DNA from: Oscillospiraceae bacterium
GTDB lineage: Bacteria > Bacillota > Clostridia > Oscillospirales > Ruminococcaceae
Direction of reading: 5' to 3'
Assembly: GCA_022770625.1 (NCBI GenBank)
Contig: JALEHK010000083.1
Span: 1-64,000, forward strand
Length of the DNA stretch: 64,000 bases
Notes under the pieces: generated by a model
Told to the model about the DNA's origin: nothing
Databases searched by the model: none
What the model saw: only the letters and a program-made list of their open reading frames with translations
Position numbers and translations under genes: made by a program
In this document: in pieces, positions 15,116-24,726 of the stretch
Layout of the letters: each line of letters opens with the position of its first letter
How positions within the stretch are numbered: position 1 is the stretch's first letter

Positions 15116-15454
15116 ATGATAAAAATGGAGAACCATCTCGGAACCATCGAGATTTCAGAGCAGTTTTTTACTTCGCTTGTAAGCGATGCGCTCAGCGACT
15201 CCTTTGGTGTGGCCGGACTTGCTCCCGCACCGCGCCGGAAGGGGATTTTTGCACCGGAAAATACCGGAAGCGTAGTGATCGGCGTCAAAAACGGAAAGCT
15301 GGTCATCAATCTCCATATTCAGGTCACATACGGGATTAATATTTCCGCGGCGGTTGACAGCATCGTGCACAAGATCACCTATACGGTGGAGGATGTCACG
15401 GGGATCCACGTCGCGGCAGTCAACGTATTTGTGGAGGGAATGCAGGTCAACTGA
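15116..15454 (+). CDS. Asp23/Gls24 family protein (YloU-like)
   Basis: 112 residues, ATG 15116 behind GAAAGGGGAATGACG. The fold signature is GTIEISEQFFTSLVSDALSDSFGVAGL, then LVINLHIQVTYGINISAAVDSIVHKITYTVEDVTGIHVAAVNVFVEGMQV, which is the Asp23/Gls24 (DUF322) pattern with the amphipathic strand-helix-strand core. In Firmicutes this protein is typically encoded next to the fatty acid kinase gene (yloU-yloV), as here (54 bases apart). Likely a membrane-associated envelope stress component; the molecular role is not settled. Confidence 0.94.
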   Translation: MIKMENHLGTIEISEQFFTSLVSDALSDSFGVAGLAPAPRRKGIFAPENTGSVVIGVKNGKLVINLHIQVTYGINISAAVDSIVHKITYTVEDVTGIHVAAVNVFVEGMQVN

Positions 15455-15508
15455 GTTCTTTTCATCAGGAAAATGTGGCGGCTTTCCGCCTTTAAGGAGT
15501 GCACAAAC

Positions 15509-17152
15509 GTGATAAACGGAACTATCCTGCGGGACGCGGTCATTTCCGCGGCTCATGTCATCGCCAATCAGAAGCAGAAGGTCGATGAACTCAATGTCTT
15601 CCCGGTTCCCGACGGGGATACCGGTACCAATATGTCGATGACGATCGGCGCAAGTGTCCGCGAACTGGAACTTTTAAACGACCCGACGGTAGAAGAGACG
15701 GCGCGTACTGCCGCTTCCGCTCTTCTGCGCGGCGCAAGAGGCAACTCGGGCGTTATCCTCTCGCTTTTATTCCGCGGGTTCTCCAAGGGACTTGCCGGAA
15801 AGACCGAGGCCAACGGTCAGGATCTGTCTGATGCGCTGACGCTCGGTGTCGAGGCGGCTTATAAAGCGGTCATGAAGCCGACCGAGGGAACGATCCTGAC
15901 GGTTGCGCGGGAAGCGGCCGAAACGGGCAGCAAGACCGCTCTTTCGACCAACGACCCGATCGAGGTCTTTTCATCCATCGTTTCGCAGGCAGAAGAGACG
16001 CTGAAAAAGACGCCGGAGATGCTTCCGGTCCTGAAAAAAGCGGGCGTCGTTGATGCGGGCGGCAAGGGACTTTGCGTCATCTTCGGAGCGATGCTCGATG
16101 TCTTTAAGGGCGGAGCTGTTGTCAGAAGCGAAGCAGATGCCGAAAAGAAACCGGCTGCTGCGCCCCGGACGGCGGTCGCACAGGCAGAGGGCGACATCAA
16201 GTTTACCTACTGCACCGAATATATCGTCAAAAAAGCGCCCGGCTGTGAGGATGCGCTCAAGCTGCGTGCCTATCTCGAGTCGATCGGAGACTGCGTTGTC
16301 GTAGTCGATGACGAAGATATCATCAAAGTCCATGTCCATTCCAATCATCCCGGAAACGCGATCGAGGAAGGGCTGAAGTTCGGCGCGCTCACTTCGCTCA
16401 AGATTGAGAACATGAAGGAGCAGCATACCGAGCAGGTGCTTCAGGCCGATCAGCAGGAGGAAAACGCCGATTATCTTCCGGTCGATCCGGATATTCCCTA
16501 CGGCTTTGTGGCGGTCGCCGCGGGTGCAGGGGTACAGGCGCTGTTTACCGATCTCGGCGTCAACCAGATCGTTACCGGCGGGCAGACGATGAATCCGTCT
16601 ACCGACGATATTCTGCACGCAATCCAGGCCACTCCGGCACAGACGGTTTTTGTCCTTCCCAACAATAAGAATATCATCATGGCGGCGGAACAGGCGGTTC
16701 GTCTGGCCGACCGCAGAGTCTGCGTTCTTCCGACCCGGACGATCCCTCAGGGGATCACGGCGATGCTGAATTTTGATCCCGACGCGGACTTCTCCGAAAA
16801 CCGTCTTGGCATGACCAAGGCGATCGAAGGGGTCAAGACCGGACAGGTCACCTTTGCGGCTCGCGACAGCGAGTTCGGGGGTCATTCGATCAAGGCGGGC
16901 GAGATCCTTGCGATGGAAAACGGAAAGCTCTCGTTTGTTGAGAAGGATCTGACCAAGGCAGTGCTCAAGCTGACCCGGTCGATGGTTGACCGCAATTCCA
17001 GCTTTGTCACCGTGATCTACGGAAGCGATGTTTCGGAGGATATGGCGAGCGCGGCGTATGATCTTCTTCGCGCCAAGCTCTCGGACAGCATTGAACTGAA
17101 CCTCGTCAACGGCGGACAGCCGGTGTATTATTATATCATCTCGGTTGAGTAA
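15509..17152 (+). CDS. fakA: Fatty acid kinase catalytic subunit (DAK2/YloV)
   Basis: 547 residues; GTG 15509 follows TTTAAGGAGTGC with good spacing, whereas the longer open frame lacks a ribosome site. The N-terminal Dak2 kinase domain (about residues 1-200) carries DELNVFPVPDGDTGTNMSMT with the metal-binding Asp cluster and ARGNSGVILS. A middle domain (FTYCTEYIVK...DEDIIKVHVHSNHPG) and a C-terminal DegV-like/FakA domain follow (GGQTMNPSTDDILHAI, LPNNKNIIMAAEQA). With a FakB lipid carrier it phosphorylates fatty acids for phospholipid synthesis; no fakB is in this window. Confidence 0.95.
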   Translation: MINGTILRDAVISAAHVIANQKQKVDELNVFPVPDGDTGTNMSMTIGASVRELELLNDPTVEETARTAASALLRGARGNSGVILSLLFRGFSKGLAGKTEANGQDLSDALTLGVEAAYKAVMKPTEGTILTVAREAAETGSKTALSTNDPIEVFSSIVSQAEETLKKTPEMLPVLKKAGVVDAGGKGLCVIFGAMLDVFKGGAVVRSEADAEKKPAAAPRTAVAQAEGDIKFTYCTEYIVKKAPGCEDALKLRAYLESIGDCVVVVDDEDIIKVHVHSNHPGNAIEEGLKFGALTSLKIENMKEQHTEQVLQADQQEENADYLPVDPDIPYGFVAVAAGAGVQALFTDLGVNQIVTGGQTMNPSTDDILHAIQATPAQTVFVLPNNKNIIMAAEQAVRLADRRVCVLPTRTIPQGITAMLNFDPDADFSENRLGMTKAIEGVKTGQVTFAARDSEFGGHSIKAGEILAMENGKLSFVEKDLTKAVLKLTRSMVDRNSSFVTVIYGSDVSEDMASAAYDLLRAKLSDSIELNLVNGGQPVYYYIISVE

Positions 17153-17177
17153 TAAAGTCCGGCCGGGAAAAATAAAA

Positions 17178-17219
17178 TGCGGCAGCACGGCGGATTTTCG
17201 CTGCGCTGCCTTTATTTTT
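17178..17219 (+). terminator. fakA terminator
   Basis: GGCAGC (17181-17186) and GCTGCC (17205-17210), extended by neighbouring GC pairs, then TTTATTTTT. Confidence 0.75.
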
Positions 17220-17232
17220 CACATTTTTGCAA

Positions 17233-17262
17233 TTGTCACTTTCTGCCCCGATATGCTATAAT
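17233..17262 (+). promoter_or_regulatory. mutS promoter
   Basis: TTGTCA (17233-17238), 18 bases, TATAAT (17257-17262). Confidence 0.8.
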
Positions 17263-17309
17263 GTGAATAACGGATTAGAAAATGGTTTTCATGGAAAGGA
17301 AGGCAAGAG

Positions 17310-20036
17310 ATGCCTCAGGAAAATGAGTCGCAGCGCGCCGGTGACCTGCTGAAAAAAGAGGAATGGGAGCCGCTTTTGAAGGATGAAAGCAAGCTCTCAC
17401 CGATGATGCAGCAGTATCTACGGGTAAAGAACCAGCATAAGGGGTATATCCTTTTCTTCAGGCTGGGTGACTTTTATGAAATGTTTTTTGATGACGCGCT
17501 GACCGTGTCCAGAGAACTGGAGCTGACGCTGACGGGAAAAAACTGCGGGCTTCCGGGACGGGCGCCGATGTGCGGCGTTCCTCATCATTCGGCCGAGACA
17601 TATATCCAGCGACTGATCGAAAAGGGATATAAGGTGGCGATCTGCGAGCAGGTCGAGTCTCCCTATCTGGCGAAAGGAGTCGTCAAGCGGGAGGTCATCC
17701 GGATCACAACGCCCGGAACGGTCATCGACAGCACGGTTTTACCGGAGGGTGAAAATAACTATATCGGTTCAATCTTTCTTGTCTCCGGGCGGATGCCGGA
17801 GGCGGGACTTTGTTTTGCCGACGTTTCGACCGGAGAGATGCGCTTTACCTCGCTGCGCGGGCAGGATATCGTGCGGCTCATCAGCAACGAGCTTTCCCGA
17901 TTTTCTCCGAAGGAACTTTTAGTTAATCCGCCCCTTCAAAAGGAAACGAAGATTACCGGCTTTATCCGAAGCCATCTGCACTGTGTGATCGATCTGCAGG
18001 AAGAGGAGGACTACGTTGATACCGGCTTTGAGCCGATGCTTTTAGAACAGTTTGGCGTCGGAAATCTTTCGGAACTGAATCTGACGCCGGATACACCGGC
18101 GTTCTTTGCGGTAGGAAGGCTGCTCGATTATCTGACCGAGACGCAGAAGCAGGGGGTCAAGCGGCTTGTCCGGCTGACCCATTATTCGGGGGAGCAGTAT
18201 CTGGCACTGGATGCCGACGCGGTGCGCAACCTCGAACTGCTTCGGACGATGCGGCAGGATGGGGTCAAAGGCTCGCTTTTATGGGTGCTTGACCGGACAA
18301 AAACCGCGATGGGCAAGCGGAAGATGAGAGAATATCTCGATTCGCCGCTGATGAACGTCGCGATGATCTCCCGCCGCCAGTCGGCTGTGCAGGAGCTTTA
18401 TGACAATACCCTTGCGCGCGGAGAGCTTTCGGAGGAGCTGAAAGGGGTTTATGACCTTCAGCGGCTGATGACCAAGGTTGTGTATGGCTCGATCGGCCCC
18501 AGAGATATGCTGGCGCTTGCGACGGCCGCCGGGCATCTTCCCGCCGTTAAAGCGGTCACTTCCTCTTTTACAAGCAACAAGCTGAAAGAACTCGACCGCA
18601 ATATCGATACCCTTTCCGACGTAAAAAAGATGATCGACGATACGATCAATCCTGATACGCCGGTCAGCCTTAAGGATGGCGGCGTGATCAAAAAGGGTTT
18701 TTCGTCCGAGATCGATGAACTGGTCGATCTCCAGGTCAACGCCAAGGACTATCTGGCGCGGCTCGAGGAAAGAGAAAAGGAAAAGACCGGTATCAAGACG
18801 CTGAAGATCGGCTACAACCGGGTTTTCGGCTATTATATCGAGGTGTCCAAGTCGTTTGTCTCTCAGGTTCCGGAGGAATGGACCCGCAAGCAGACGCTTG
18901 TCGGCGGTGAACGGTATATCAACAGCGAACTGAAAGAACTCGAGAACAAGATGTACTATGCGACCGAACGGGTGCACGAACTGGAAGCGGAGGCGTTTGA
19001 AACGCTCAGAAGCCAGATCCAGGAACGGATTACTGTGATTGAAGCGACTGCCGAAGCGATTGCAGAACTGGACGTACTGGTTTCACTGGCAGAGGTCGCC
19101 GTTCAGAATCGCTATGTCCGGCCGGACGTGACCCTCTCCGGTACGATTCATATCGTCGGCGGGCGGCATCCGGTTGTTGAACAGCTCGGCGCCGAGAGCG
19201 GGATCGCCGGAAGAAGCGAAAACACCGCCTTCATTCCGAACGACACCCTTCTGGACAACTCTTCCAACAAGGTCGCGATTATTACCGGGCCGAATATGGC
19301 GGGCAAATCGACCTATATGCGGCAGGTCGCGCTGATCACGATCATGGCGCAGATGGGGTCGTTTGTACCGGCTCAGTCGGCGGAGATCTCGATCTGCGAC
19401 CGGATCTTTACCCGTGTCGGCGCGTCGGACGATCTGACGTCGGGACAGTCCACCTTCATGGTTGAGATGAACGAGGTAGCGACCATCCTGAAAAACGCGA
19501 CGCCGAGAAGCCTTGTTCTGCTCGACGAGATCGGGAGAGGGACTTCGACCTTTGACGGAATGAGTATCGCAAAGGCGGTTGTCGAGCATATCCTGACCGA
19601 TAAAAATCTTGGCTGCAAGACTCTTTTTGCGACCCATTACCATGAACTGACCGACCTGGAAAATCAGTTTTCCGGCGTCGTCAACTATAACATTGCCGTT
19701 CGGAGAAAGGGCGAGGACATTATCTTCCTCCGCAAAATCGTAAGGGGCGGGACTGACGATTCCTTCGGTATCGAGGTCGCCAGACTGGCAGGCGTGCCGG
19801 ATAAGGTAATCGCGCGGGCAAGGGTGATTCTCAAGCAGCTCGAGGAAAGCGCCGCCGCTGCACGCGAGGTCGCGAGTGAAGGCGTTCCCGCCGAGAAAGA
19901 GGACGAGCTTCAGATTTCGCTTTCCGAGCGGCAGGATGAAAAGGTTTTGAAACTGCTCAGGCAGGCGGACGTCGATTCGATGACGCCGAGAGACGCGGTG
20001 AACTTTCTTTACAGACTCAAGCAGATGATGATCTAA
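17310..20036 (+). CDS. mutS: DNA mismatch repair protein MutS
   Basis: 908 residues, ATG 17310 behind GAAAGGAAGG. The mismatch-binding domain has FRLGDFYEMFFDDA (Phe-x-Glu wedge motif), followed by connector, lever and clamp domains. The ATPase contains TGPNMAGKSTYMRQVAL (Walker A), SGQSTFMVEMNEVA, VLLDEIGRGTSTFDGMSIA (Walker B) and FATHYHELT. The C-terminus DAVNFLYRLKQMM is the tetramer helix. MutS1 type with normal length. It begins a unit with mutL (12 bases downstream) and miaA (15 bases further). Scans DNA for mispairs and recruits MutL. Confidence 0.99.
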   Translation: MPQENESQRAGDLLKKEEWEPLLKDESKLSPMMQQYLRVKNQHKGYILFFRLGDFYEMFFDDALTVSRELELTLTGKNCGLPGRAPMCGVPHHSAETYIQRLIEKGYKVAICEQVESPYLAKGVVKREVIRITTPGTVIDSTVLPEGENNYIGSIFLVSGRMPEAGLCFADVSTGEMRFTSLRGQDIVRLISNELSRFSPKELLVNPPLQKETKITGFIRSHLHCVIDLQEEEDYVDTGFEPMLLEQFGVGNLSELNLTPDTPAFFAVGRLLDYLTETQKQGVKRLVRLTHYSGEQYLALDADAVRNLELLRTMRQDGVKGSLLWVLDRTKTAMGKRKMREYLDSPLMNVAMISRRQSAVQELYDNTLARGELSEELKGVYDLQRLMTKVVYGSIGPRDMLALATAAGHLPAVKAVTSSFTSNKLKELDRNIDTLSDVKKMIDDTINPDTPVSLKDGGVIKKGFSSEIDELVDLQVNAKDYLARLEEREKEKTGIKTLKIGYNRVFGYYIEVSKSFVSQVPEEWTRKQTLVGGERYINSELKELENKMYYATERVHELEAEAFETLRSQIQERITVIEATAEAIAELDVLVSLAEVAVQNRYVRPDVTLSGTIHIVGGRHPVVEQLGAESGIAGRSENTAFIPNDTLLDNSSNKVAIITGPNMAGKSTYMRQVALITIMAQMGSFVPAQSAEISICDRIFTRVGASDDLTSGQSTFMVEMNEVATILKNATPRSLVLLDEIGRGTSTFDGMSIAKAVVEHILTDKNLGCKTLFATHYHELTDLENQFSGVVNYNIAVRRKGEDIIFLRKIVRGGTDDSFGIEVARLAGVPDKVIARARVILKQLEESAAAAREVASEGVPAEKEDELQISLSERQDEKVLKLLRQADVDSMTPRDAVNFLYRLKQMMI

Positions 20037-20048
20037 AGGAGCAAGATT

Positions 20049-22184
20049 ATGCCTAAAATCAACGTTCTGCCCCGCGAGGTGGCGGAACTGATTGCGGCAG
20101 GCGAAGTGATCGAACGGCCTGCCTCTATTGTCAAGGAACTGATTGAAAACTCGATCGACGCGGGCGCGACGGAGATCACGGTGGAAATTCAGTACGGCGG
20201 CGTCCGGTATCTCCGGGTGACCGACAACGGCTGCGGAATTTCCGCGGAGGACGCGCCGACCGCTTTTTTGCGCCACGCAACCAGCAAGGTTCAGTCAGCG
20301 TCCGACCTTGACCGCATCGGAACGCTCGGTTTCCGCGGGGAAGCGCTTGCGTCGATCGCGGCGGTTGCACACGTTGAGATGCTTACCAAGACCTGCGGCG
20401 CGGAAGCGGGAGCGCTGGTAAAAATCAGCGGCTCGGAGGTGGAGGAAGTCAGCGAGGCGGGGTGCCCGGACGGAACCACGATCATCGTCCGCGATGTCTT
20501 TTATAACGTTCCCGCCCGGCTCAAATTTCTGAAAAAGGATATTACCGAATCCAACGCTGTCGCGTCGATCGTCGATAAGATCGCGCTTTCCCATCCGGAA
20601 ATATCAGTTTCGTTTATCCGGGACGGAAAGCAGAGCTACCGCACGCCGGGCAACGGCGATCTTCTCGGAACGATCTATACCGTGCTCGGACGGGATTTTG
20701 CCCGCGCGATGCTTCCGGTCAGCTACCGTTCGGGAGAGGTAAGTGTGAGCGGATTTATCTGCCGCCCGATGTCGGCGCGCGCCAACCGGGCGATGCAGCA
20801 CTTTTTCGTCAACGGTCGCTATACCCGGACGCGTACCTGCGGGGTCGCGCTGGAGGAAGGATACCGGGGCGCGATGATGGTCGGAAAGTTTCCGAGCTGT
20901 GTGCTGATGCTGGAGCTTCCCTGCGAGATGGTCGATGTAAACGTACACCCCGCCAAAATTGAGGTTCGCTTCGTCAGCGAAAAAACGGTATTTGACGCGG
21001 TATATTTCGCGATCAAATCAACGCTTATGAAGGACGGCCAGCTTGGAGAAGGAAAGGCCGCCGGAAAAAAAGAAAATGTTTTAAATCCGTTTTCCAATCC
21101 GGAAAAATCCGAACAGCCCTCGCTTTTGCTGAATCCGAAACCGTCGGACACCGAACACTTTTCTACAATGTCCGCCGCTGAGTACAAAAAGGCGGCGGCA
21201 GAGGAAGCACCGCAGGAAAAGGGCGCAAAGGTTCAGCTTCGGGAGGAATGGCTTCCGCGAAAGAACCGGGAGAATATGCTGGACGTAGAGGCGGATCCGG
21301 CAGATTTTGACGATCTTCCGGAACGGGTCAGCCGTAAGGATCAGCAGGAGACGCTTCTCCGGCAGCAGTTTCACGAAAAGGCGGAAAAGACTCTTCCGAA
21401 AAATGACCCGCCCAAAGCCTATACATCCGAACTTCCCGATGCGGATGAGCTTCCGGACGACCCTTCGGTGCTGAAGTTTGCTTCTCCGCACCCCTATCAG
21501 TCGGGAACTTCCGCGCTTAAGGAACCGTTTGAGCCGAAAGAAGAGCCTGTGCTGATTCAGATGCCCGCTACGCCGCAGCCGGTGCGAGAGAAAGAGACGC
21601 CTGAGGAAAAAGAAGCACCCGCGTCCTTTGAAGTGTTCGGCGAAATCTTTTCCACCTATATCCTCTGCCGGATTGGGGAAGAGTTTGCATTTGTCGATAA
21701 GCACGCAGCGCATGAACGGATTCGCTATAACCGCTTAAAGAGCCAGGGCGAGACGCTGGAACGGCAGATGCTGCTCTCTCCGGTGACGGTCACGCTTTCC
21801 AGAGAGGAACACGAGTTTGCACTGGAGCATAAAGAGGCGCTCGGACGTCTCGGCTTTGAAGCGGACGATTTCGGTGGCAGTACAGTCGCTGTTCGCTCGA
21901 TTCCGGCGCTTATGGCAGACGCGTCGCCGCGCGATCTTTTTCTGGATGCGCTGAGCGGGCTTATGGACCGGCACACAGGCGTAACGGCGGTGGATGAAAT
22001 TCTCCACCGGATGGCCTGCCGGAGCGCAGTCAAGGGCGGAGATCACAACACCCGCGCCGAGCTGGAAGAGCTTGTCAAAACGATCGTCGAGGACGAAAAC
22101 GTTCGGTTTTGTCCGCACGGGCGCCCGGTTCTGCTTCGATTTACCAAGCGGGAGCTTGAAAAGCTGTTCGGGCGGATTCAGTAA
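20049..22184 (+). CDS. mutL: DNA mismatch repair endonuclease MutL
   Basis: 711 residues, ATG 20049 behind AAAGGAGC. The GHKL ATPase domain has ELIENSIDAGAT, VTDNGCGI, LRHATSKV and TLGFRGEALASIA. A long charged linker covers residues about 340-520 (Lys/Glu/Pro-rich). The C-terminal dimerisation domain has VDKHAAHERIRY, the counterpart of the DQHAxxERxxYE endonuclease motif, plus ACRSAVKGGD and CPHGRPV, so it is the nicking-type MutL found in bacteria without MutH. One position differs from the motif as I know it (Lys for Gln). Couples mismatch recognition to strand incision. Confidence 0.98.
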   Translation: MPKINVLPREVAELIAAGEVIERPASIVKELIENSIDAGATEITVEIQYGGVRYLRVTDNGCGISAEDAPTAFLRHATSKVQSASDLDRIGTLGFRGEALASIAAVAHVEMLTKTCGAEAGALVKISGSEVEEVSEAGCPDGTTIIVRDVFYNVPARLKFLKKDITESNAVASIVDKIALSHPEISVSFIRDGKQSYRTPGNGDLLGTIYTVLGRDFARAMLPVSYRSGEVSVSGFICRPMSARANRAMQHFFVNGRYTRTRTCGVALEEGYRGAMMVGKFPSCVLMLELPCEMVDVNVHPAKIEVRFVSEKTVFDAVYFAIKSTLMKDGQLGEGKAAGKKENVLNPFSNPEKSEQPSLLLNPKPSDTEHFSTMSAAEYKKAAAEEAPQEKGAKVQLREEWLPRKNRENMLDVEADPADFDDLPERVSRKDQQETLLRQQFHEKAEKTLPKNDPPKAYTSELPDADELPDDPSVLKFASPHPYQSGTSALKEPFEPKEEPVLIQMPATPQPVREKETPEEKEAPASFEVFGEIFSTYILCRIGEEFAFVDKHAAHERIRYNRLKSQGETLERQMLLSPVTVTLSREEHEFALEHKEALGRLGFEADDFGGSTVAVRSIPALMADASPRDLFLDALSGLMDRHTGVTAVDEILHRMACRSAVKGGDHNTRAELEELVKTIVEDENVRFCPHGRPVLLRFTKRELEKLFGRIQ

Positions 22185-22199
22185 AGGAGAACGGAAACC

Positions 22200-23147
22200 A
22201 TGGAAAAAATACCGGTGATCGCCGTTGTCGGCCCGACCGCTTCCGGAAAAACCAAGCTCGCCGTCGAGATTGCCAAACGGTTTAACGGCGAGGTCGTCTC
22301 CTGCGATTCCATGCAGATTTATAAAACAATGAATGTAGCGACCGCAAAGCCGACGGTCGAAGAGATGGAAGGAATTCCCCATCACCTGGTTGATTTTCTC
22401 GATCCGTCCAAACCTTTTTCGCTGGCCGAATACCAGCGTCTGGCGGCGGAAGCGATCGAGAAGATCAAAGCCCATGGAAAAACACCGGTTATTGCCGGCG
22501 GAACAGGACTTTACGCCGATACGCTTTTGCAGGGAATCCGGCTTTGCGATCAGGGGGAAGACCCCGGTTACCGCGCCGAACTTGTGGCAATCGCCGGGGA
22601 AAAAGGCGGGAAGGCATTGATGGAGATGCTGCGCGGCTGCGACCCGGAGTATGCCGCCGGTGTACATGAAAACAATATTCCCCGGCTGATCCGGGCGCTT
22701 GAGGTGTATCATACGACCGGGATCCCGCTGAGCGAGCATATCCGCCGCTCCAAGGAAGTTGAGACGCCGTATCATCCTTTCTGGCTGGGGCTGCGGTTCC
22801 ATGACCGACAGAAGCTTTATGACCGGATCAATCTTCGGGTCGATCGGATGATGGAAGCGGGGCTTCTGGAAGAGGCGCGCGCCGCTTATGAGACGCGGAT
22901 GCATACCGCGGCGCAGGCAATCGGATGCAAGGAACTTTATCCGTATTTTGAAGGGAAAAAGACGCTTGATGAATGTGTCGATACCCTGAAGCAGTCAACC
23001 CGCCGTTATGCCAAGCGGCAGCTGACATGGTTTTCTCGAAATGAAGAGATTCACTGGCTGGAGCCGGATCTTCTGCCATGGCCGGAGCTTGTCTTAAAAG
23101 CAGAAAATTTGTTAACAGATTCTCACCTTTTCTCTCAATCCTGTTAA
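22200..23147 (+). CDS. miaA: tRNA dimethylallyltransferase
   Basis: 315 residues, ATG 22200 behind AAAGGAGAACGG. P-loop VGPTASGKTKLAVE, then VVSCDSMQIYKTMNVATAKPT, the catalytic-pocket VIAGGTGLYADTLLQGI, and the zinc/tRNA region with QAIGCKELYPYFEG and STRRYAKRQLTWFSR. It transfers a dimethylallyl group to A37 of tRNAs reading codons beginning with U. Order mutS-mutL-miaA-hfq matches the arrangement in many bacteria. Full length. Confidence 0.98.
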   Translation: MEKIPVIAVVGPTASGKTKLAVEIAKRFNGEVVSCDSMQIYKTMNVATAKPTVEEMEGIPHHLVDFLDPSKPFSLAEYQRLAAEAIEKIKAHGKTPVIAGGTGLYADTLLQGIRLCDQGEDPGYRAELVAIAGEKGGKALMEMLRGCDPEYAAGVHENNIPRLIRALEVYHTTGIPLSEHIRRSKEVETPYHPFWLGLRFHDRQKLYDRINLRVDRMMEAGLLEEARAAYETRMHTAAQAIGCKELYPYFEGKKTLDECVDTLKQSTRRYAKRQLTWFSRNEEIHWLEPDLLPWPELVLKAENLLTDSHLFSQSC

Positions 23148-23163
23148 AACCGGGGATTTTGCA

Positions 23164-23192
23164 TTGTAATTCGGGAGAATCTATGCTATAAT
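23164..23192 (+). promoter_or_regulatory. hfq promoter
   Basis: TTGTAA (23164-23169), 17 bases, TATAAT (23187-23192). The leader then holds ATGGCT...AGCCAT (about 23203-23236) enclosing TAGG-tatg-CCTA, a possible 5' hairpin. Confidence 0.75.
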
Positions 23193-23271
23193 CAAATAAT
23201 ACTATGGCTAGGTATGCCTAAAAAGAGAAAAGCCATGGGCAAACCTAAAGAAAGGACTGGCAATAAAACAG

Positions 23272-23505
23272 ATGAAAAACCTTAATTTGCAGGATGTATT
23301 CCTCAATCAGGCACGCAAAGAGCGGATCCCGGTTACCTTTTTCCTGGTCAACGGCTTCCAGTTCCGCGGCATGGTCAAGGGATTTGATAACTATACGGTT
23401 ATTCTTGAATGCGATGGAAAGCAGGAGCTGATTTACAAGCACGCGATCTCCACGATCGTGCCGCAGAAGTCGATCGCGATCCTGAACAGCGAAGAGGAAG
23501 CGTAA
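23272..23505 (+). CDS. hfq: RNA chaperone Hfq
   Basis: 77 residues, ATG 23272 behind AAAGGACTGG. Sm1 motif: [40 protein letters not shown]; Sm2 motif: [11 protein letters not shown] (YKHAI). Only a short acidic tail (NSEEEA) follows, as usual for Gram-positive Hfq. A hexameric ring protein that pairs small RNAs with mRNAs or stabilises them. Own promoter, directly after miaA, and four bases before the next gene, so hfq may drive the division cluster too. Confidence 0.98.
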   Translation: MKNLNLQDVFLNQARKERIPVTFFLVNGFQFRGMVKGFDNYTVILECDGKQELIYKHAISTIVPQKSIAILNSEEEA

Positions 23506-23508
23506 CCC

Positions 23509-24726
23509 TTGAGCACACGGCTTATGCGGATCGGTACGGTCGTACTTTCGGTTTTCCTGATCGTCTATGTACTGTTCCAGCTTCAGCGCTATTCGGGAAG
23601 CAGCTATACCTACCAGACGGTCTATCAGACAACGGTAGAGAATACGATCCCGATCACCGGCGTCTTTTTCCGCGAGGAGGAAAGCATTCCGGTCAGTCAG
23701 TCGGGCGTCCTTTCATGCAGCTATTCGGTCGGCGAAAAAGTCCCGATCGGGTCGGAAGTCGCGCGGCTGTATAAAAGTCAGGAGGCCATCGACCTTCAGC
23801 GGGAGATTTCTTCTCTTTCCGATACCCTTGAAAGCCTGAAAAAGGCGCAGGATTCTTCCAAAACCAGTGAGGTCATCCTTCCCGAAACGCTCAATTCCCA
23901 GATCGGGACGGACGTTGGAAAGCTGATACAGGCGAGGGACAACGGAGACCTGACCGGACTGGACAAGCTACGTACATCGCTTACTGAGTCGTTTGCCAAG
24001 CGGCAGATCATCATCAATGCCGACACCGATTATTCCGGTGAGATCGCGAGCCTTCAGGAACAGCTTTCGTCCCTGAAAGCAAAGGACAACGCTTCCTATA
24101 CCGCGTACACTTCGGATGTGTCCGGCTTTTTCGTCGATCATGTAGACGGCTATGAAGAGGTCTTTACCGATGACGAGCTTCAGGAACTGACCGCGTCGGA
24201 GCTGGATTCCCAGCTTTCGGGGTACAGCGGCTATACGGCGGACTCGTCCAAGATCAAGATGGTCACCAGTCATATCTGGCGGTTTGTCTTTTCAGTCACC
24301 GACGAGCAGGCGCTCTCGCTGAGCGAGGGGCGCACCGTCCGGATCCGTTTCCCGAACCGGTCGGATACGGTAAAAATGACCGTGTCCGAATTGCGCAGGG
24401 ATGTGGACGCCGGAAAGTATCTGGTGATCCTGGAGGGAGATGTGATCGACAGTTTCCTTCTGACAACCCGCGTTCAGTCCTGTGAGCTGCTGGTGGCAAC
24501 CTATACGGGGCTGAAGGTGCCCAAGTCCGCGATCCGCTATGAAAACGGCATTCCGGGAGTATATGTTGTCCTGATGAATAAGATGTACTTCCGCACCATC
24601 CATAATGTATATGAGACCGATGAGTTTATTGTTTCTGATTCAACAGATGAGGACGAAGATCCTCTGAAGCTTTACGATACGATTATCGTGGAAGGGGTTG
24701 GTCTCTATAATCAGAAAGACGTATAG
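23509..24726 (+). CDS. HlyD-like membrane-anchored adaptor protein
   Basis: 405 residues. TTG 23509 has GAGGAAG eight bases upstream; ATG 23524 is further from it. One N-terminal TM segment (MRIGTVVLSVFLIVYVLFQL), then a beta half with GVFFREEESIPVSQSGVLSCSYSVGEKVPIGSEVARLY (biotinyl-lipoyl-like), a coiled-coil region (LQREISSLSDTLESLKKAQ), then DVSGFFVDHVDGYE and beta barrel segments. Arrangement and clues match HlyD-family adaptors, but there is no partner transporter beside it. The acidic C-terminus and its place between hfq and ylmE/sepF suggest a conserved envelope or division-linked role in clostridia. Specific function not known to me. Confidence 0.75.
   Translation: MSTRLMRIGTVVLSVFLIVYVLFQLQRYSGSSYTYQTVYQTTVENTIPITGVFFREEESIPVSQSGVLSCSYSVGEKVPIGSEVARLYKSQEAIDLQREISSLSDTLESLKKAQDSSKTSEVILPETLNSQIGTDVGKLIQARDNGDLTGLDKLRTSLTESFAKRQIIINADTDYSGEIASLQEQLSSLKAKDNASYTAYTSDVSGFFVDHVDGYEEVFTDDELQELTASELDSQLSGYSGYTADSSKIKMVTSHIWRFVFSVTDEQALSLSEGRTVRIRFPNRSDTVKMTVSELRRDVDAGKYLVILEGDVIDSFLLTTRVQSCELLVATYTGLKVPKSAIRYENGIPGVYVVLMNKMYFRTIHNVYETDEFIVSDSTDEDEDPLKLYDTIIVEGVGLYNQKDV

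Noticed and set aside
23509..24726. A complete efflux transporter operon around the HlyD-like gene
   Set aside because: No ABC or RND partner exists nearby; neighbours are hfq and division genes.
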